A DNA stretch of 10,672 nucleotides from Candidatus Faecivivens stercorigallinarum (lineage in GTDB: Bacteria > Bacillota > Clostridia > Oscillospirales > Ruminococcaceae), in contig DVLN01000205.1 of NCBI GenBank assembly GCA_018715465.1, positions 1-10,672 on the forward strand, read 5' to 3'. The notes under the pieces are model-generated. The model did no database searches, was not told the origin of the DNA, and saw nothing but the letters and a program-made list of their open reading frames with translations. A program made the position numbers and the translations under genes. This document shows positions 1 through 6,633 of the stretch, piece by piece; within the stretch, counting starts at the first letter, position 1; every line of letters starts with the position of its first letter.

Positions 1-8
1 ATCCTGCT

Positions 9-37
9 GCATAAAATACCGGAAAGCGGAAAAACTC
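9..37 (+). promoter_or_regulatory. tentative sigma-F-like promoter for the M23 gene
   Basis: GCATA at 9-13 fits the sigma-F -35 pattern GYATA as known from Bacillus subtilis. After 14 nt, GGAAAAACTC at 28-37 fits the -10 pattern GGNNANAHTR except at its last base. The idea draws weight only from the downstream gene being SpoIIQ-like, since spoIIQ is sigma-F dependent in B. subtilis. The predicted leader would be about 130 nt long, and nothing upstream can be seen because the window begins here. No other convincing promoter was found in 1-175. This is inference from a degenerate motif. Confidence 0.2.
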
Positions 38-175
38 TTTTTCGTAAGAGAATTCCCTGCCTTCGCCAAGCACAACCATTCCCTGTCAAAGGCGGGTTTG
101 TACCATACAGAAAGGAACGGTGTTTTTCAAGTGAAGCATCCCAACAACAACCAAAACATGAAAGAAGGGGAAACC

Positions 176-1324
176 ATGCGCGGTTACAACTATAACAGCA
201 ATTCCTCCCCCAACGCACAGAATATGCGCAGTACCTCTCCCGATATGCCGCTGGAATCGGACAATGTAAAGGTCGACCTGTCGACCGACCCGTTAGATGG
301 GCTGGACAGTCAGAATGAGACCGGCAGCTGCACCGGCGCAGAATTCGGCGGATATTCCCGCTACTCCAATGGCTATACCGGCAACCCCGGTGAAATCCAT
401 GCCAAAAACAGCATCCATCCGGCACAGAATACCGACAGCTATTCGATCGGTAAAAAAGAAAAAAGCGGCAAAGCAGGACTGTTTCTGGCGATTGCCGTCA
501 GCGCGGCGGCTCTGGGAGCTGTCGGTCTGCTGGCGACAGGTGAACTGCCGACCGACGACGGTACAGACGGCACACCTTCTTCCTCAATGACAGCCCAGCT
601 GCCGGAAGAAAGCGAAGAACAAGATACACAGGTCGACGCAGAACAGGAGGATATCCCCAAGACAGAAAACTTTGTCTTGGATTATCAGGCTTCCTCTGAA
701 ACGGATGCAACCGAAGAAACAGCCCAGCTGCCGTCTGAAACGGAAACGGAAGAAACCGCTGAAAATGACGCTGCCGACACGACAGAAACCGCCTCTGTAC
801 CGGAAGAAACAACCGGGGAGGAAGCAGCCCAGACAGGCGCTGCCTCAGTATCGACGCCTTCTACCCCTGAAAGTTTTGTCGCACCGCTTGCCAGCATGAC
901 GGTCACCCAGCCGTTCAGCTGCGGCGAACTGGTAAAATCCAAGACGCTCGGGGAATGGCGGACACATGATGGTCTTGACCTTGCCGCCGCCGAAGGAGAA
1001 GATGTACTGTCCATCGCAGACGGACTGGTCGAAGCAGTTGAGAAAGATGCCCGGTGGGGGAATACCGTCACCGTCAACTATGGGGATTATACCGCTTATT
1101 ACTACGGACTGGGTGACACCATTGCCGTTCAGGCCGGGGAAAATGTAACCGCCGGTCAGAAACTGGGCGAAGCGGGCAACTCCTCTCTGATTGAATCGGA
1201 AGAGGTTCCCCATCTCCACATCGGCATCCAGAAAGAAGGCAGCTGGGTCGATCCTGCCCTGCTGCTGGGACTGGACGAAGGCGCGTCGGAAAGTGAATCC
1301 GCCGAACCTTCATCCGAAAACTGA
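176..1324 (+). CDS. membrane-anchored M23 (LytM-type) peptidase-fold protein, SpoIIQ-like
   Basis: A 382-residue protein. The ATG at 176 was chosen because AAGGGG lies 5 nt upstream; an ATG at 158 and a TTG at 98 are in frame but lack a ribosome binding site. Residues 1-99 are polar, rich in Asn and Ser, and should be cytoplasmic. Residues 100-122 form one membrane span preceded by a Lys-rich patch. A very acidic Glu/Thr linker follows to about residue 230, then a C-terminal M23 domain. Zinc-site residues are present: H264 and D268 in WRTHDGLDL, and H346/H348 in PHLHI. The additional active-site His of LytM enzymes (usually in YAHL) is replaced by Gly311 in YYYGLG. WRTHDG, the degenerate YAHL and the long loop before PHLH resemble clostridial SpoIIQ, the forespore protein that forms a channel with SpoIIIAH during engulfment. 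The roughly 100-residue cytoplasmic tail is long for SpoIIQ. The linker holds a 15-nt direct repeat (590-604 and 719-733) encoding TAQLP. The M23 call is firm; the SpoIIQ role is probable only. Confidence 0.85.
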   Translation: MRGYNYNSNSSPNAQNMRSTSPDMPLESDNVKVDLSTDPLDGLDSQNETGSCTGAEFGGYSRYSNGYTGNPGEIHAKNSIHPAQNTDSYSIGKKEKSGKAGLFLAIAVSAAALGAVGLLATGELPTDDGTDGTPSSSMTAQLPEESEEQDTQVDAEQEDIPKTENFVLDYQASSETDATEETAQLPSETETEETAENDAADTTETASVPEETTGEEAAQTGAASVSTPSTPESFVAPLASMTVTQPFSCGELVKSKTLGEWRTHDGLDLAAAEGEDVLSIADGLVEAVEKDARWGNTVTVNYGDYTAYYYGLGDTIAVQAGENVTAGQKLGEAGNSSLIESEEVPHLHIGIQKEGSWVDPALLLGLDEGASESESAEPSSEN

Positions 1325-1385
1325 CCAGCTGATATCCGGCAGATTGTTTTCTTCTTGATCCCACTATGCCGATCGCATAAACCTG

Positions 1386-1433
1386 AAATGTTCCCAAATC
1401 AAGAGGTTTTCCTCTTTGTTTGGGAACATTTTT
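1386..1433 (+). terminator. strong intrinsic terminator after the M23 gene
   Basis: A 13-bp perfect stem (AAATGTTCCCAAA at 1386-1398 with its complement at 1419-1431) is extended, after one mismatch, by AAGAGG/CCTCTT closing a TTTT loop. A T-rich tail follows. It separates the M23 gene from the AEC permease. Between 1325 and 1385 I see nothing else. Confidence 0.9.
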
Positions 1434-1465
1434 ATTTTCAAAAGGCAAAATATCCAGAAGGCCGC

Positions 1466-1494
1466 TTGTTGTGCCATCCAGAGCATGCTATAAT
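1466..1494 (+). promoter_or_regulatory. sigma-A-type promoter of the AEC permease gene
   Basis: TTGTTG (1466-1471), 17-nt spacer, TATAAT (1489-1494), with an extended -10 TG at 1486-1487. Transcription would start near 1501, about 29 nt before the ATG. Confidence 0.8.
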
Positions 1495-1529
1495 AAATGT
1501 AAAATCGTGCAGCTGAAGGAGATTTAAGA

Positions 1530-2456
1530 ATGGACATCCTTGTCATCTTCAAAACGATGATCAAACTGCTGTTGCTTCTATTGCTGGGCTATCTGCTCAA
1601 CAAGGTCAGCATACTCGACCAAAATACCAGCAAGAAGCTGTCCAGCCTGATCGTAAACGTTACAACCCCTCTGTTGATTTTAAGCTCTGTCTGTGCCAAC
1701 AGCGGCGGCGACAGGCTTTCGGTACTGCCGGTGCTTGGAGCAGGTTTTCTGATGTACCTGGGGCTGATTCTCTTTGGTGAGCTGGCGGCAAGACTGCCTG
1801 TCTTCAAAAAGGAGAACCGCGGAATCAACGCCTGCATGATGGTCTTTTCCAACAACGCATTTATGGGAATTCCCGTTTTGCAGTCGATCTACGGAATTGA
1901 AGCCATCTTTTACAATTCGATCATCAATTTCCCTTACAATATCTTTATCTACTCATACGCCGTTTTGCGATTGAACAGCAAAAGCGGGGAAGGAAAAAAC
2001 AAAATAAAATTCAAGTCGATGCTGACGCCGGGATTTATCCTGATGCTGCTCTGTCTGGTCATCTTTCTGACCGGTATCCCGCTGCCGGAACTGGTGGTGG
2101 AAAGCTGTGAGATGGTCGGAAGCATTACCTCTCCGCTGTCGATGCTGGTGCTGGGGGCTACTGTGGCAATGTACCCGCTGAAAAGCTCCCTCAAAGATAT
2201 CCGGTGTTATGTATTCTCTCTCTTCCGGCTGCTGATCATACCGCTGATCGTATTGCTGGTATGCAGAGGTTTGCAGATCGACCCGTTTTATACCGGAATT
2301 GCCGTGCTCTCCTGTGCAATGCCTGTCGGATCAATGGTACTGATGATCGCCAACCAGTATGGCGGTGATACCGAAACCATTTCCAGGAACATCCTGGTGA
2401 CAACCGTCCTGTCGGTAGTCACCATCCCGCTTGTGGCGGCTATCCTGACAATGTAA
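1530..2456 (+). CDS. AEC (auxin efflux carrier) family permease
   Basis: A 308-residue integral membrane protein, the usual length for bacterial AEC transporters (PF03547). The ATG at 1530 follows AAGGAG at 1516-1521 with 8 nt spacing. About ten hydrophobic spans can be read, roughly at 3-25, 35-57, 63-85, 100-120, 125-145, 165-185, 195-215, 225-245, 252-275 and 285-308, with a short Lys-rich loop near residue 155. Family hallmarks are VTTPLLILSSV near the N-terminus, the central NNAFMGIPVLQS, and the C-terminal pattern of a Tyr-Gly-Gly-Asp loop followed by LVTTVLSVVTIPL. Bacterial members export or import small organic anions such as malate or malonate; the substrate cannot be read from this sequence. 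It has its own promoter and terminator, so the neighbours give no clue to its job. Confidence 0.9.
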   Translation: MDILVIFKTMIKLLLLLLLGYLLNKVSILDQNTSKKLSSLIVNVTTPLLILSSVCANSGGDRLSVLPVLGAGFLMYLGLILFGELAARLPVFKKENRGINACMMVFSNNAFMGIPVLQSIYGIEAIFYNSIINFPYNIFIYSYAVLRLNSKSGEGKNKIKFKSMLTPGFILMLLCLVIFLTGIPLPELVVESCEMVGSITSPLSMLVLGATVAMYPLKSSLKDIRCYVFSLFRLLIIPLIVLLVCRGLQIDPFYTGIAVLSCAMPVGSMVLMIANQYGGDTETISRNILVTTVLSVVTIPLVAAILTM

Positions 2457-2467
2457 ATGAAAATCGG

Positions 2468-2496
2468 ACGGCGGAGATTGAAAATCCGCCGTTTTT
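2468..2496 (+). terminator. intrinsic terminator after the AEC permease
   Basis: ACGGCGGA (2468-2475) pairs with TCCGCCGT (2485-2492) around a 9-nt loop, followed by a T-run. The loop contains TTGAAA, the probable -35 box of the next gene. Confidence 0.85.
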
Positions 2497-2506
2497 ATTT
2501 TATAAT
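2478..2506 (+). promoter_or_regulatory. promoter of the CPBP-NUDIX unit, overlapping the terminator
   Basis: TTGAAA (2478-2483), 17-nt spacer, TATAAT (2501-2506); predicted start near 2513. The -35 box lies inside the loop of the preceding terminator. A second TATAAT at 2523-2528 lacks a good -35 and would start transcription at the ribosome binding site, so it is less likely to be the one used. Confidence 0.65.
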
Positions 2507-2553
2507 ATGAATATCATCTGGCTATAATACCACGACAGGAGGCTGATCATCAT

Positions 2554-3774
2554 ATGCACCCCAACTCCGACTGGCAAACAAACCAGCAACATCCTTCCGA
2601 AAATGAACAACAGCACCAGAACAACGGGGAATGGTCCGGCATCCGGCCGGAACAGCGCGCATATAACCGCAACCATGGTTTTTCCCCATTTACCGGGGGA
2701 ACAAATGGCGGATGGCTGGAAATGACGCCGGTCCAGGCGGCTAAATACCAGCTGAAACGGGCAATTAAAAAGCTGCTGCCGGCCATGCTGATCTTTCTGG
2801 TCGCAGAATATGCCGCACTGTATGCCATCTCCTATCTGATCGACCTGGCACTCTCCCAGCAGATCATGCTGTCAATGACCAGCGGCCTGCAATTCCCGCA
2901 GGGCACCTATTTCGGGATGCGCAACGGGCTGTATACCCTTCTGACCGGCTATCTGCCGGTGGTGATTGGTGAGCTGGCCGCTATCCTCTATCTGTTTGGC
3001 ATCACCCGCATTCCGTTTGGCAAGCTGTTTTGCAGACCGCAGCTGCCGATACGGCGCAGTCAGGATAATGCCCCACCGTCAAAAATCGGACAGGCCGGCT
3101 GGATTCTGTTCGCGGCACTGGCGGGAATCGGATTTTCGATGATCGGGCAGCTGTTGGCCATGATTGAGCTGAATTTGTTGTATACCATCAATTTTCCTTT
3201 TTATACCCCCAGTTTCTCAACGGATGGATACAACATCCTGGACACTGTGCTGGTCAACCTGTATGTCTGTGTCCTCGGGCCGGTGCTGGAGGAAGTGATC
3301 TTCCGGGGATTCCTGCTGAAAGGGCTGCAGCGGTTTGGCGTCTCTTTTGCGGCGGTCTTTACCGCGCTGCTGTTTACCCTCTATCATATGAACCTTGTGC
3401 AGCTGTTTGTCCCGCTCATCATGGGACTGTTCCTCGCACAGCTGACCATCCGCACAGGGTCACTGATCCCTGCGATCTGCTGCCACATCCTGAACAACTC
3501 CTTTGCAACGCTGGCTGACATGATCATGCCGGCAAGCGATATCTGGTCATGGGTCTTCCTGATCGTCGAGTCGGCCGTTTTTATCGGCATTCTGGGTATC
3601 TTCTGGGTCTTTTACGGACGGGAGTTTTCGCCCATCCTCAAATGGCGCCACCCCGTCCTGAAGCTGTCCGCTCAGGTCGGCACCGCGATGACCACCTGGC
3701 CCTGCATCCTGCTGATGGTGGTTTATGTGGGCACCATCCTTGCCAGCTCACTGATGACGATGATTGGATACTGA
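2554..3774 (+). CDS. CPBP family intramembrane glutamic protease (CAAX protease/Abi-like)
   Basis: A 406-residue polytopic membrane protein. The ATG at 2554 follows AGGAGG (2537-2542) by 11 nt, slightly long but the only good site. The first ~60 residues are hydrophilic and rich in Gln, Asn and His, with no signal peptide. Membrane spans begin near residue 74 and continue to the end. All three PF02517 motifs are intact: E246-E247-x-x-x-R251 (EEVIFR), F274-x-x-x-H278 (FTLYH) and H311-x-x-x-N315 (HILNN), which form the catalytic site in Rce1-type glutamic proteases. Bacterial CPBP proteins act in bacteriocin immunity, prenyl-protein-like processing or membrane scaffolding; the substrate here is unknown. 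No bacteriocin precursor gene is visible beside it. A NUDIX gene starts 12 nt downstream, so the two are very probably cotranscribed. Confidence 0.9.
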   Translation: MHPNSDWQTNQQHPSENEQQHQNNGEWSGIRPEQRAYNRNHGFSPFTGGTNGGWLEMTPVQAAKYQLKRAIKKLLPAMLIFLVAEYAALYAISYLIDLALSQQIMLSMTSGLQFPQGTYFGMRNGLYTLLTGYLPVVIGELAAILYLFGITRIPFGKLFCRPQLPIRRSQDNAPPSKIGQAGWILFAALAGIGFSMIGQLLAMIELNLLYTINFPFYTPSFSTDGYNILDTVLVNLYVCVLGPVLEEVIFRGFLLKGLQRFGVSFAAVFTALLFTLYHMNLVQLFVPLIMGLFLAQLTIRTGSLIPAICCHILNNSFATLADMIMPASDIWSWVFLIVESAVFIGILGIFWVFYGREFSPILKWRHPVLKLSAQVGTAMTTWPCILLMVVYVGTILASSLMTMIGY

Positions 3775-3786
3775 CAGGAGGAGATC

Positions 3787-4350
3787 ATGAAAAACAACCA
3801 TCATCTGCCTGCGCAGGAACGGTGGGATCTGCTCGACCACAACCGGGTCCCAACTGGAAAAACGCTGTGCAGGGGAGAAAAAATACCTGCCGGAATCTAT
3901 CATATCGTCGTACTGGGGTGGATCGTCAACTCCAGCGGAGAATTTCTGATTTCCAGACGGTCCCCCCAAAAAAGCAACCCGCTTTTATGGGAAACGACTG
4001 GGGGCGCCAAACAGGCAGGTGAAGACAGCCTCAAAGCAGTCATGCGGGAGATTAAGGAAGAAGTTGGAATAGATGTTTCCAGAAACCGTCCGGTTTTTTT
4101 AGGAACCCGGCAACGCCTGGAGCGGATTTATTTTGACTGCTGGATGTTTTTCAAGGATTTTCCGATTGAGGCGGTCAGATTACAGCAGGGTGAAACCTGT
4201 GACGCCCGCTGGGTCAACGACGATACCTTTTTACAGATGATACAAAAAGGACAGGTCACCCGCGCCTCTACTGAATTTTTCCCATTGATGAAAGGTTGGC
4301 GGGACTTACTTTTTAAAAATGAAAACTTTCAATCACTTTCGGGAGAATGA
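3787..4350 (+). CDS. NUDIX hydrolase
   Basis: A 187-residue soluble protein. AGGAGGAG lies just before the ATG at 3787, 12 nt after the CPBP stop codon. The Nudix box GX5EX7REUXEEXGU is complete: G73, E79, R87-E88-I89, E91-E92, G94, I95, so the Mg-binding glutamates are all present. The N-terminal part (RWDLLDHNRVPTGKT) and the SRRSPQK segment before the box resemble the isopentenyl-diphosphate-isomerase-like NUDIX subgroup that includes E. coli YfcD. These proteins hydrolyse nucleoside diphosphates linked to another moiety, but the substrate is not predictable from sequence. It shares a transcript with the CPBP protease; no functional link between them is evident. A strong terminator follows directly. 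Confidence 0.92.
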   Translation: MKNNHHLPAQERWDLLDHNRVPTGKTLCRGEKIPAGIYHIVVLGWIVNSSGEFLISRRSPQKSNPLLWETTGGAKQAGEDSLKAVMREIKEEVGIDVSRNRPVFLGTRQRLERIYFDCWMFFKDFPIEAVRLQQGETCDARWVNDDTFLQMIQKGQVTRASTEFFPLMKGWRDLLFKNENFQSLSGE

Positions 4351-4355
4351 GCTTT

Positions 4356-4396
4356 CCCGCCGGATCATGGGTTGACCTTTTCCGGCGGGTATTTTT
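4356..4396 (+). terminator. intrinsic terminator after the NUDIX gene
   Basis: CCCGCCGGA (4356-4364) pairs with TCCGGCGGG (4381-4389) around a 16-nt loop, followed by TATTTTT. The loop includes TTGACC, a probable -35 box for the next gene. Confidence 0.85.
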
Positions 4397-4401
4397 ATAA
4401 A
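4372..4401 (+). promoter_or_regulatory. possible promoter of the glycerate kinase gene inside the terminator
   Basis: TTGACC (4372-4377), 18-nt spacer, TATAAA (4396-4401). Transcription would begin near 4408, exactly at the ribosome binding site AGGAGG (4408-4413), leaving a leader of only about 14 nt. That tight fit lowers confidence. Confidence 0.4.
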
Positions 4402-4421
4402 CCAAACAGGAGGAGCGCAGA

Positions 4422-5678
4422 ATGAATATCCACAACAATACGTCTGCCAAGCTGCGGGCAGATGCCGACGAGATCATCCGCCAGTCCATCCACGCTGTAC
4501 TGCCCGATGCGGCAGTCGCCAGAGCACTTACAGGAATGAATTTCCCGGGAAAAATCTATCTGGTTGCAATCGGAAAGGCAGCCTGGCAGATGGCACGGGC
4601 TGCGGTCGATCACCTGCCGCGTCCGATTGAAAGCGGTATTGTCATCACCAAATATGGGCATACTGATGGCGATATCCCCCGATGCAGGCTGTATGAAGCC
4701 GGCCATCCGGTGCCTGACCAGAACTCTTTTACGGCGACGCAGGCTGCGGTCGATCTGGTCAGACAGGCAGGGGAAGGAGATACCGTCCTGTTTTTGGTAT
4801 CCGGCGGCGGCAGCGCGTTATTTGAACAGCCGCTGGTGTCCGGTGAAGAATTGCAGGATATCACCGGACAGCTGCTGGGGAGCGGCGCCGATATCGTCGA
4901 AATGAATACCATCCGCAAACGCCTTTCCGGTGTCAAAGGCGGAAGGTTTGCGCTTGCCTGCGCACCCGCACAGGTATATACCATCGTTTTATCGGATATT
5001 CTGGGGGACCCGCTGGATATGATCGCATCCGGGCCGGCTGTGCCGGACAGTTCCACCTGTGAAGATGCCCTGCGGATCGTGGAAAAATACCGGCTGAGGG
5101 TAAGCCCGGCGGCAATCGACTGCCTGCATCGGGAAACCCCGAAGAGCCTTGACAATGTACAGACAGTGATTACCGGCAGTGTAAGGGAACTCTGCCGCGC
5201 GGCAGAACAGGCGGCAGCTGCGCTTGGATATACGCCCATCCTGCTGACCGACCGGCTCTGCTGTCAGGCGCGGGAAGCAGGCAGCATGCTTGCCTCCATC
5301 CTGAAAACCCATGCACAGGATAACCATTCGCTTGCCTTTATCGCGGGCGGGGAAACCGTCGTCCGGCTGACAGGAAGCGGCAAGGGCGGCCGCAATCAGG
5401 AACTTGCACTCGGTGCCGCGGAAGGCATCGCAGGAATCGAAAACGCAGCCGTTTTCAGCGTCGGAAGCGATGGAACCGACGGTCCGACCGATGCCGCTGG
5501 CGGATATGCCGACGGATATACCTGCCGGAAGCTGGCTGAATCCGGGCTGTCTGCCTATGAGTTCCTCGAAAACAACGACGCTTTCCACGCGCTTCAAAAA
5601 ACTGGCGGGCTGATTATCACCGGTCCGACCGGCACCAATGTCAACGATGTGGCAGTCGGGCTCCTGAGAGTGGAATAA
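4422..5678 (+). CDS. glycerate 2-kinase, MOFRL family
   Basis: A 418-residue cytoplasmic enzyme. AGGAGG at 4408-4413 is 8 nt before the ATG. It has the two-domain layout of the type II glycerate kinases (TtuD/GckA type): an N-terminal DUF4147 domain and a C-terminal MOFRL domain. Visible hallmarks are VSGGGSALFEQP (around residues 126-137), KRLSGVKGGR, the segment SDILGDPLDMIASGPAVPD, GGETVVRLTGSGKGGRNQE (309-327), GSDGTDGPTDAAGG (348-361) and ITGPTGTNVND near the C-terminus. The family phosphorylates D-glycerate with ATP to 2-phosphoglycerate, feeding lower glycolysis. No glyoxylate, tartrate or serine-pathway genes are adjacent, so the source of glycerate is unclear. No terminator was found between its stop codon and the next promoter, so some readthrough into the ECF gene is possible. 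Confidence 0.93.
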   Translation: MNIHNNTSAKLRADADEIIRQSIHAVLPDAAVARALTGMNFPGKIYLVAIGKAAWQMARAAVDHLPRPIESGIVITKYGHTDGDIPRCRLYEAGHPVPDQNSFTATQAAVDLVRQAGEGDTVLFLVSGGGSALFEQPLVSGEELQDITGQLLGSGADIVEMNTIRKRLSGVKGGRFALACAPAQVYTIVLSDILGDPLDMIASGPAVPDSSTCEDALRIVEKYRLRVSPAAIDCLHRETPKSLDNVQTVITGSVRELCRAAEQAAAALGYTPILLTDRLCCQAREAGSMLASILKTHAQDNHSLAFIAGGETVVRLTGSGKGGRNQELALGAAEGIAGIENAAVFSVGSDGTDGPTDAAGGYADGYTCRKLAESGLSAYEFLENNDAFHALQKTGGLIITGPTGTNVNDVAVGLLRVE

Positions 5679-5693
5679 AATTTTTATCCTGGC

Positions 5694-5722
5694 TTGCAAT
5701 CCTTCCTTTTTGCGCGTATAAT
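5694..5722 (+). promoter_or_regulatory. promoter of the ECF S-unit transcript
   Basis: TTGCAA (5694-5699), 17-nt spacer, TATAAT (5717-5722). Predicted start about 5729, giving a leader of roughly 150 nt, far longer than the other leaders in this window apart from the tentative one at the M23 gene. Confidence 0.8.
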
Positions 5723-5727
5723 AATCT

Positions 5728-5878
5728 TGCTGAAAGGTGCGCTGTATCCATTTTTCCGACTGCGGCAGCGGAAAAACACGTTTCTCCGGGAATCGAAACG
5801 TCTGTCACGGAACGGCAGCATACTGCATCCCAGTCCCGCAGACTGAAAGCAGGTTCAGCACAGAAAGGAAAACTGAAT
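5728..5878 (+). ncRNA. structured 5' leader of the ECF S-unit gene, candidate cis-regulatory RNA
   Basis: No coding sequence is credible here. Three perfect helices can nest without conflict. P1 joins TGCTGAA (5728-5734) at the predicted 5' end to TTCAGCA (5854-5860) just before the ribosome binding site. P2 joins TTTTTCCG (5751-5758) to CGGAAAAA (5769-5776), with a bulged A5759 and an inner CTG/CAG pair. P3 joins ACGTTTC (5778-5784) to GAAACGT (5795-5801). Weaker stems lie at 5815-5826 (GCAG/CTGC) and 5831-5845 (CAGT/ACTG). TTTTCC (5752-5757) from P2 could instead pair with GGAAAA (5867-5872), covering the AAAGGA ribosome binding site. CTGAAAG occurs twice (5730-5736, 5843-5849). I do not recognise a known riboswitch class: TPP, FMN and cobalamin signatures are absent. 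The pantothenate-associated 'pan' motif is a hairpin with bulged adenines, but I cannot confirm a match. Confidence 0.45.
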
Positions 5879-6529
5879 ATGGAAAGAAAAGCTTCTGCAT
5901 CGACCCTCTCGATGGTACAGCTGGCGCTGTTCTCCGCGATTATCCTTGCAATGGCATTTACCCCGGGGCTTGGGTATATTCCCCTGGGCGTGACCAGAGC
6001 GACGATTATCCATCTGCCGGTCATTATCGGCGGTATCTTACTCGGACCTAAAAAAGGCGCGTTTCTCGGCGGTGTATTCGGCCTGACCAGCCTGATCAAC
6101 AATACCATCAACCCGACGGTTACATCCTTTACCTTTTCGCCTTTTTATTCCGGCGGAAACTTGTGGAGCCTTGTAATTTGCTTTATTCCGCGGATCCTGA
6201 TTGGCGTCGTCGCTTATTACGTATATAAAGCGCTTTGCCTGTTATGGAAAGCGGCTGGGAAGCAAAAGAACAATCTGTTTGACATTGTGTCACTCGGAGC
6301 AGCCGGTCTGCTGGGTTCAATGACCAACACAGTATTGGTCATGGGTCTGATTTATTACTGCTTTGGAAAGAGCTATGCAGCCGCCAAGGGCATCGGCTTT
6401 GAAGCCCTGTATGATGTGATTCTGGGGGTAGTCGCTGTCAACGGCGTACTGGAGGCACTGGTTGCGGCGGTGATTACCGCTGTAGTATGCAAGGTCCTGC
6501 TCCGTGTTCTGAAAAAGCAGGCAGTTTAA
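5879..6529 (+). CDS. ECF transporter S-component, probably for pantothenate (PanT-like)
   Basis: A 216-residue, very hydrophobic protein with about six membrane spans, typical of ECF substrate-binding S-units (PF12822). The ATG at 5879 follows AAAGGA (5864-5869) by 9 nt. The N-terminal third carries the S-unit pattern TRATIIHLPVIIGG, LGPKKGAFLGGVFGL, then a Thr/Ser/Phe-rich stretch ending SFTFSPF. S-units bind the vitamin and dock onto a shared energizing module (EcfA, EcfA', EcfT); no such genes lie here, so this is a solitary group II S-unit. The pantothenate assignment rests on the neighbouring pantothenate kinase genes and on the known clustering of PanT with CoA genes in Firmicutes, not on a binding residue I can point to. 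It has its own promoter, a long structured leader and its own terminator. Confidence 0.8.
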   Translation: MERKASASTLSMVQLALFSAIILAMAFTPGLGYIPLGVTRATIIHLPVIIGGILLGPKKGAFLGGVFGLTSLINNTINPTVTSFTFSPFYSGGNLWSLVICFIPRILIGVVAYYVYKALCLLWKAAGKQKNNLFDIVSLGAAGLLGSMTNTVLVMGLIYYCFGKSYAAAKGIGFEALYDVILGVVAVNGVLEALVAAVITAVVCKVLLRVLKKQAV

Positions 6530-6552
6530 TTTTCTGAGAATTGTACAATATG

Positions 6553-6579
6553 GCAGACTGTCCCGGCAGTCTGCTTTTT
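6553..6579 (+). terminator. intrinsic terminator after the ECF S-unit gene
   Basis: GCAGACTG (6553-6560) pairs perfectly with CAGTCTGC (6567-6574) around a 6-nt loop, followed by TTTTT and a further T-run at 6582-6587. Confidence 0.88.
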
Positions 6580-6604
6580 CTGTTTTTATCTGCAGCTGCA
6601 TAAC

Positions 6605-6633
6605 TTGAATTCAAATACCATTTTGGATATAAT
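6605..6633 (+). promoter_or_regulatory. promoter of the tandem coaX operon
   Basis: TTGAAT (6605-6610), 17-nt spacer, TATAAT (6628-6633); predicted start near 6640. A second TATAAT at 6644-6649 has a poorer -35 (TTTTGG). Confidence 0.75.

Noticed and set aside
98..175. Longer start (TTG at 98 or ATG at 158) for the M23 gene
   Set aside because: Neither has a ribosome binding site; AAGGGG is well placed only for the ATG at 176.
590..733. Direct repeat of 15 nt in the M23 linker as a possible mobile or recombination site
   Set aside because: It is in frame, encodes the same five residues in a low-complexity acidic linker, and is better explained by internal repeat growth.
4610..5239. Minus-strand open frames opposite the glycerate kinase (209 and 236 codons)
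   Set aside because: These are antisense shadows of a clearly identified gene and have no start context of their own.
5728..5878. Cobalamin or T-box leader
   Set aside because: Short GGTG and CCCGC stretches are present, but the B12-box pattern and the T-box UGGNACC sequence are not.
5737..6051. Open frame starting with GTG in the ECF leader, running into the S-unit gene
   Set aside because: It overlaps the S-unit gene in another frame, lacks a good ribosome binding site and resembles no family; the leader is better explained as structured RNA.
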